From contig JBARRO010000128.1 in NCBI GenBank assembly GCA_049644265.1, positions 1-6,000 on the forward strand: 6,000 nucleotides of DNA, given 5' to 3'. Position numbers and translations under genes: made by a program. Below, in pieces: positions 5,979 through 6,000 of the stretch (its first letter is position 1; each line of letters begins with the position of its first letter). Origin of the DNA: JBARRO01 sp049644265. Lineage in GTDB: Bacteria; Bacteroidota; Ignavibacteria; UBA10030. The notes beneath the pieces are model-generated. The model worked only from the letters and a program-made list of their open reading frames with translations. It was not told the DNA's origin and searched no databases.

Positions 5979-6000
5979 GTTCTCAAATACCCCCTTTTCC

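Noticed and set aside
1..6000. Search for CRISPR repeats, transposase, toxin-antitoxin, tRNA or riboswitch signals
   Set aside because: No regularly spaced repeat array, mobile-element gene, tRNA-like cloverleaf or known aptamer core was visible; the window is almost fully explained by five housekeeping genes.

Overview
The window is ordinary bacterial chromosome. Five complete housekeeping genes all lie on the + strand and are tightly packed. The DNA is moderately G+C-rich, and start codons include ATG, GTG and TTG. The HtrA N-terminus, the PfkB-mtnA pairing and the low-complexity intergenic repeats suggest a member of the Bacteroidota / Chlorobiota / Ignavibacteriota assemblage. That placement is an inference from protein resemblance; no marker gene in the window proves it.

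Layout: 1-112 is a short leader with a G+C-rich hairpin and two small heptamer tandem arrays. 113-1027 encodes a PfkB-family sugar kinase. 1017-2066 encodes methylthioribose-1-phosphate isomerase (MtnA) and overlaps the kinase by 11 bases. 2093-2896 encodes the recombination mediator RecO (GTG start). 2919-4457 encodes a membrane-anchored HtrA/DegP serine protease with two PDZ domains. A strong intrinsic terminator follows at 4481-4513. 4602-5789 encodes chorismate synthase AroC (TTG start with a good ribosome binding site). A 14-bp hairpin follows at 5803-5850. 5853-6000 is a pyrimidine-rich tail holding two diverged copies of a 37-base direct repeat; its minus strand is open in one frame to the window edge.

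The first four genes probably form one transcription unit: they overlap or have gaps of about 25 bases, and the first clear terminator comes after htrA. aroC is probably transcribed separately. The kinase and isomerase are likely to act together on a 5-modified or phosphorylated ribose, most simply in methionine salvage. RecO (DNA repair), HtrA (envelope protein quality control) and AroC (last step to chorismate) have no obvious metabolic link to that pair.

I see no new defence system, mobile element, CRISPR array, tRNA or rRNA. The points most worth a second look are the substrate of the PfkB kinase coupled to mtnA, the repeat-bearing tail with its possible minus-strand reading frame, and the competing hairpins after aroC.
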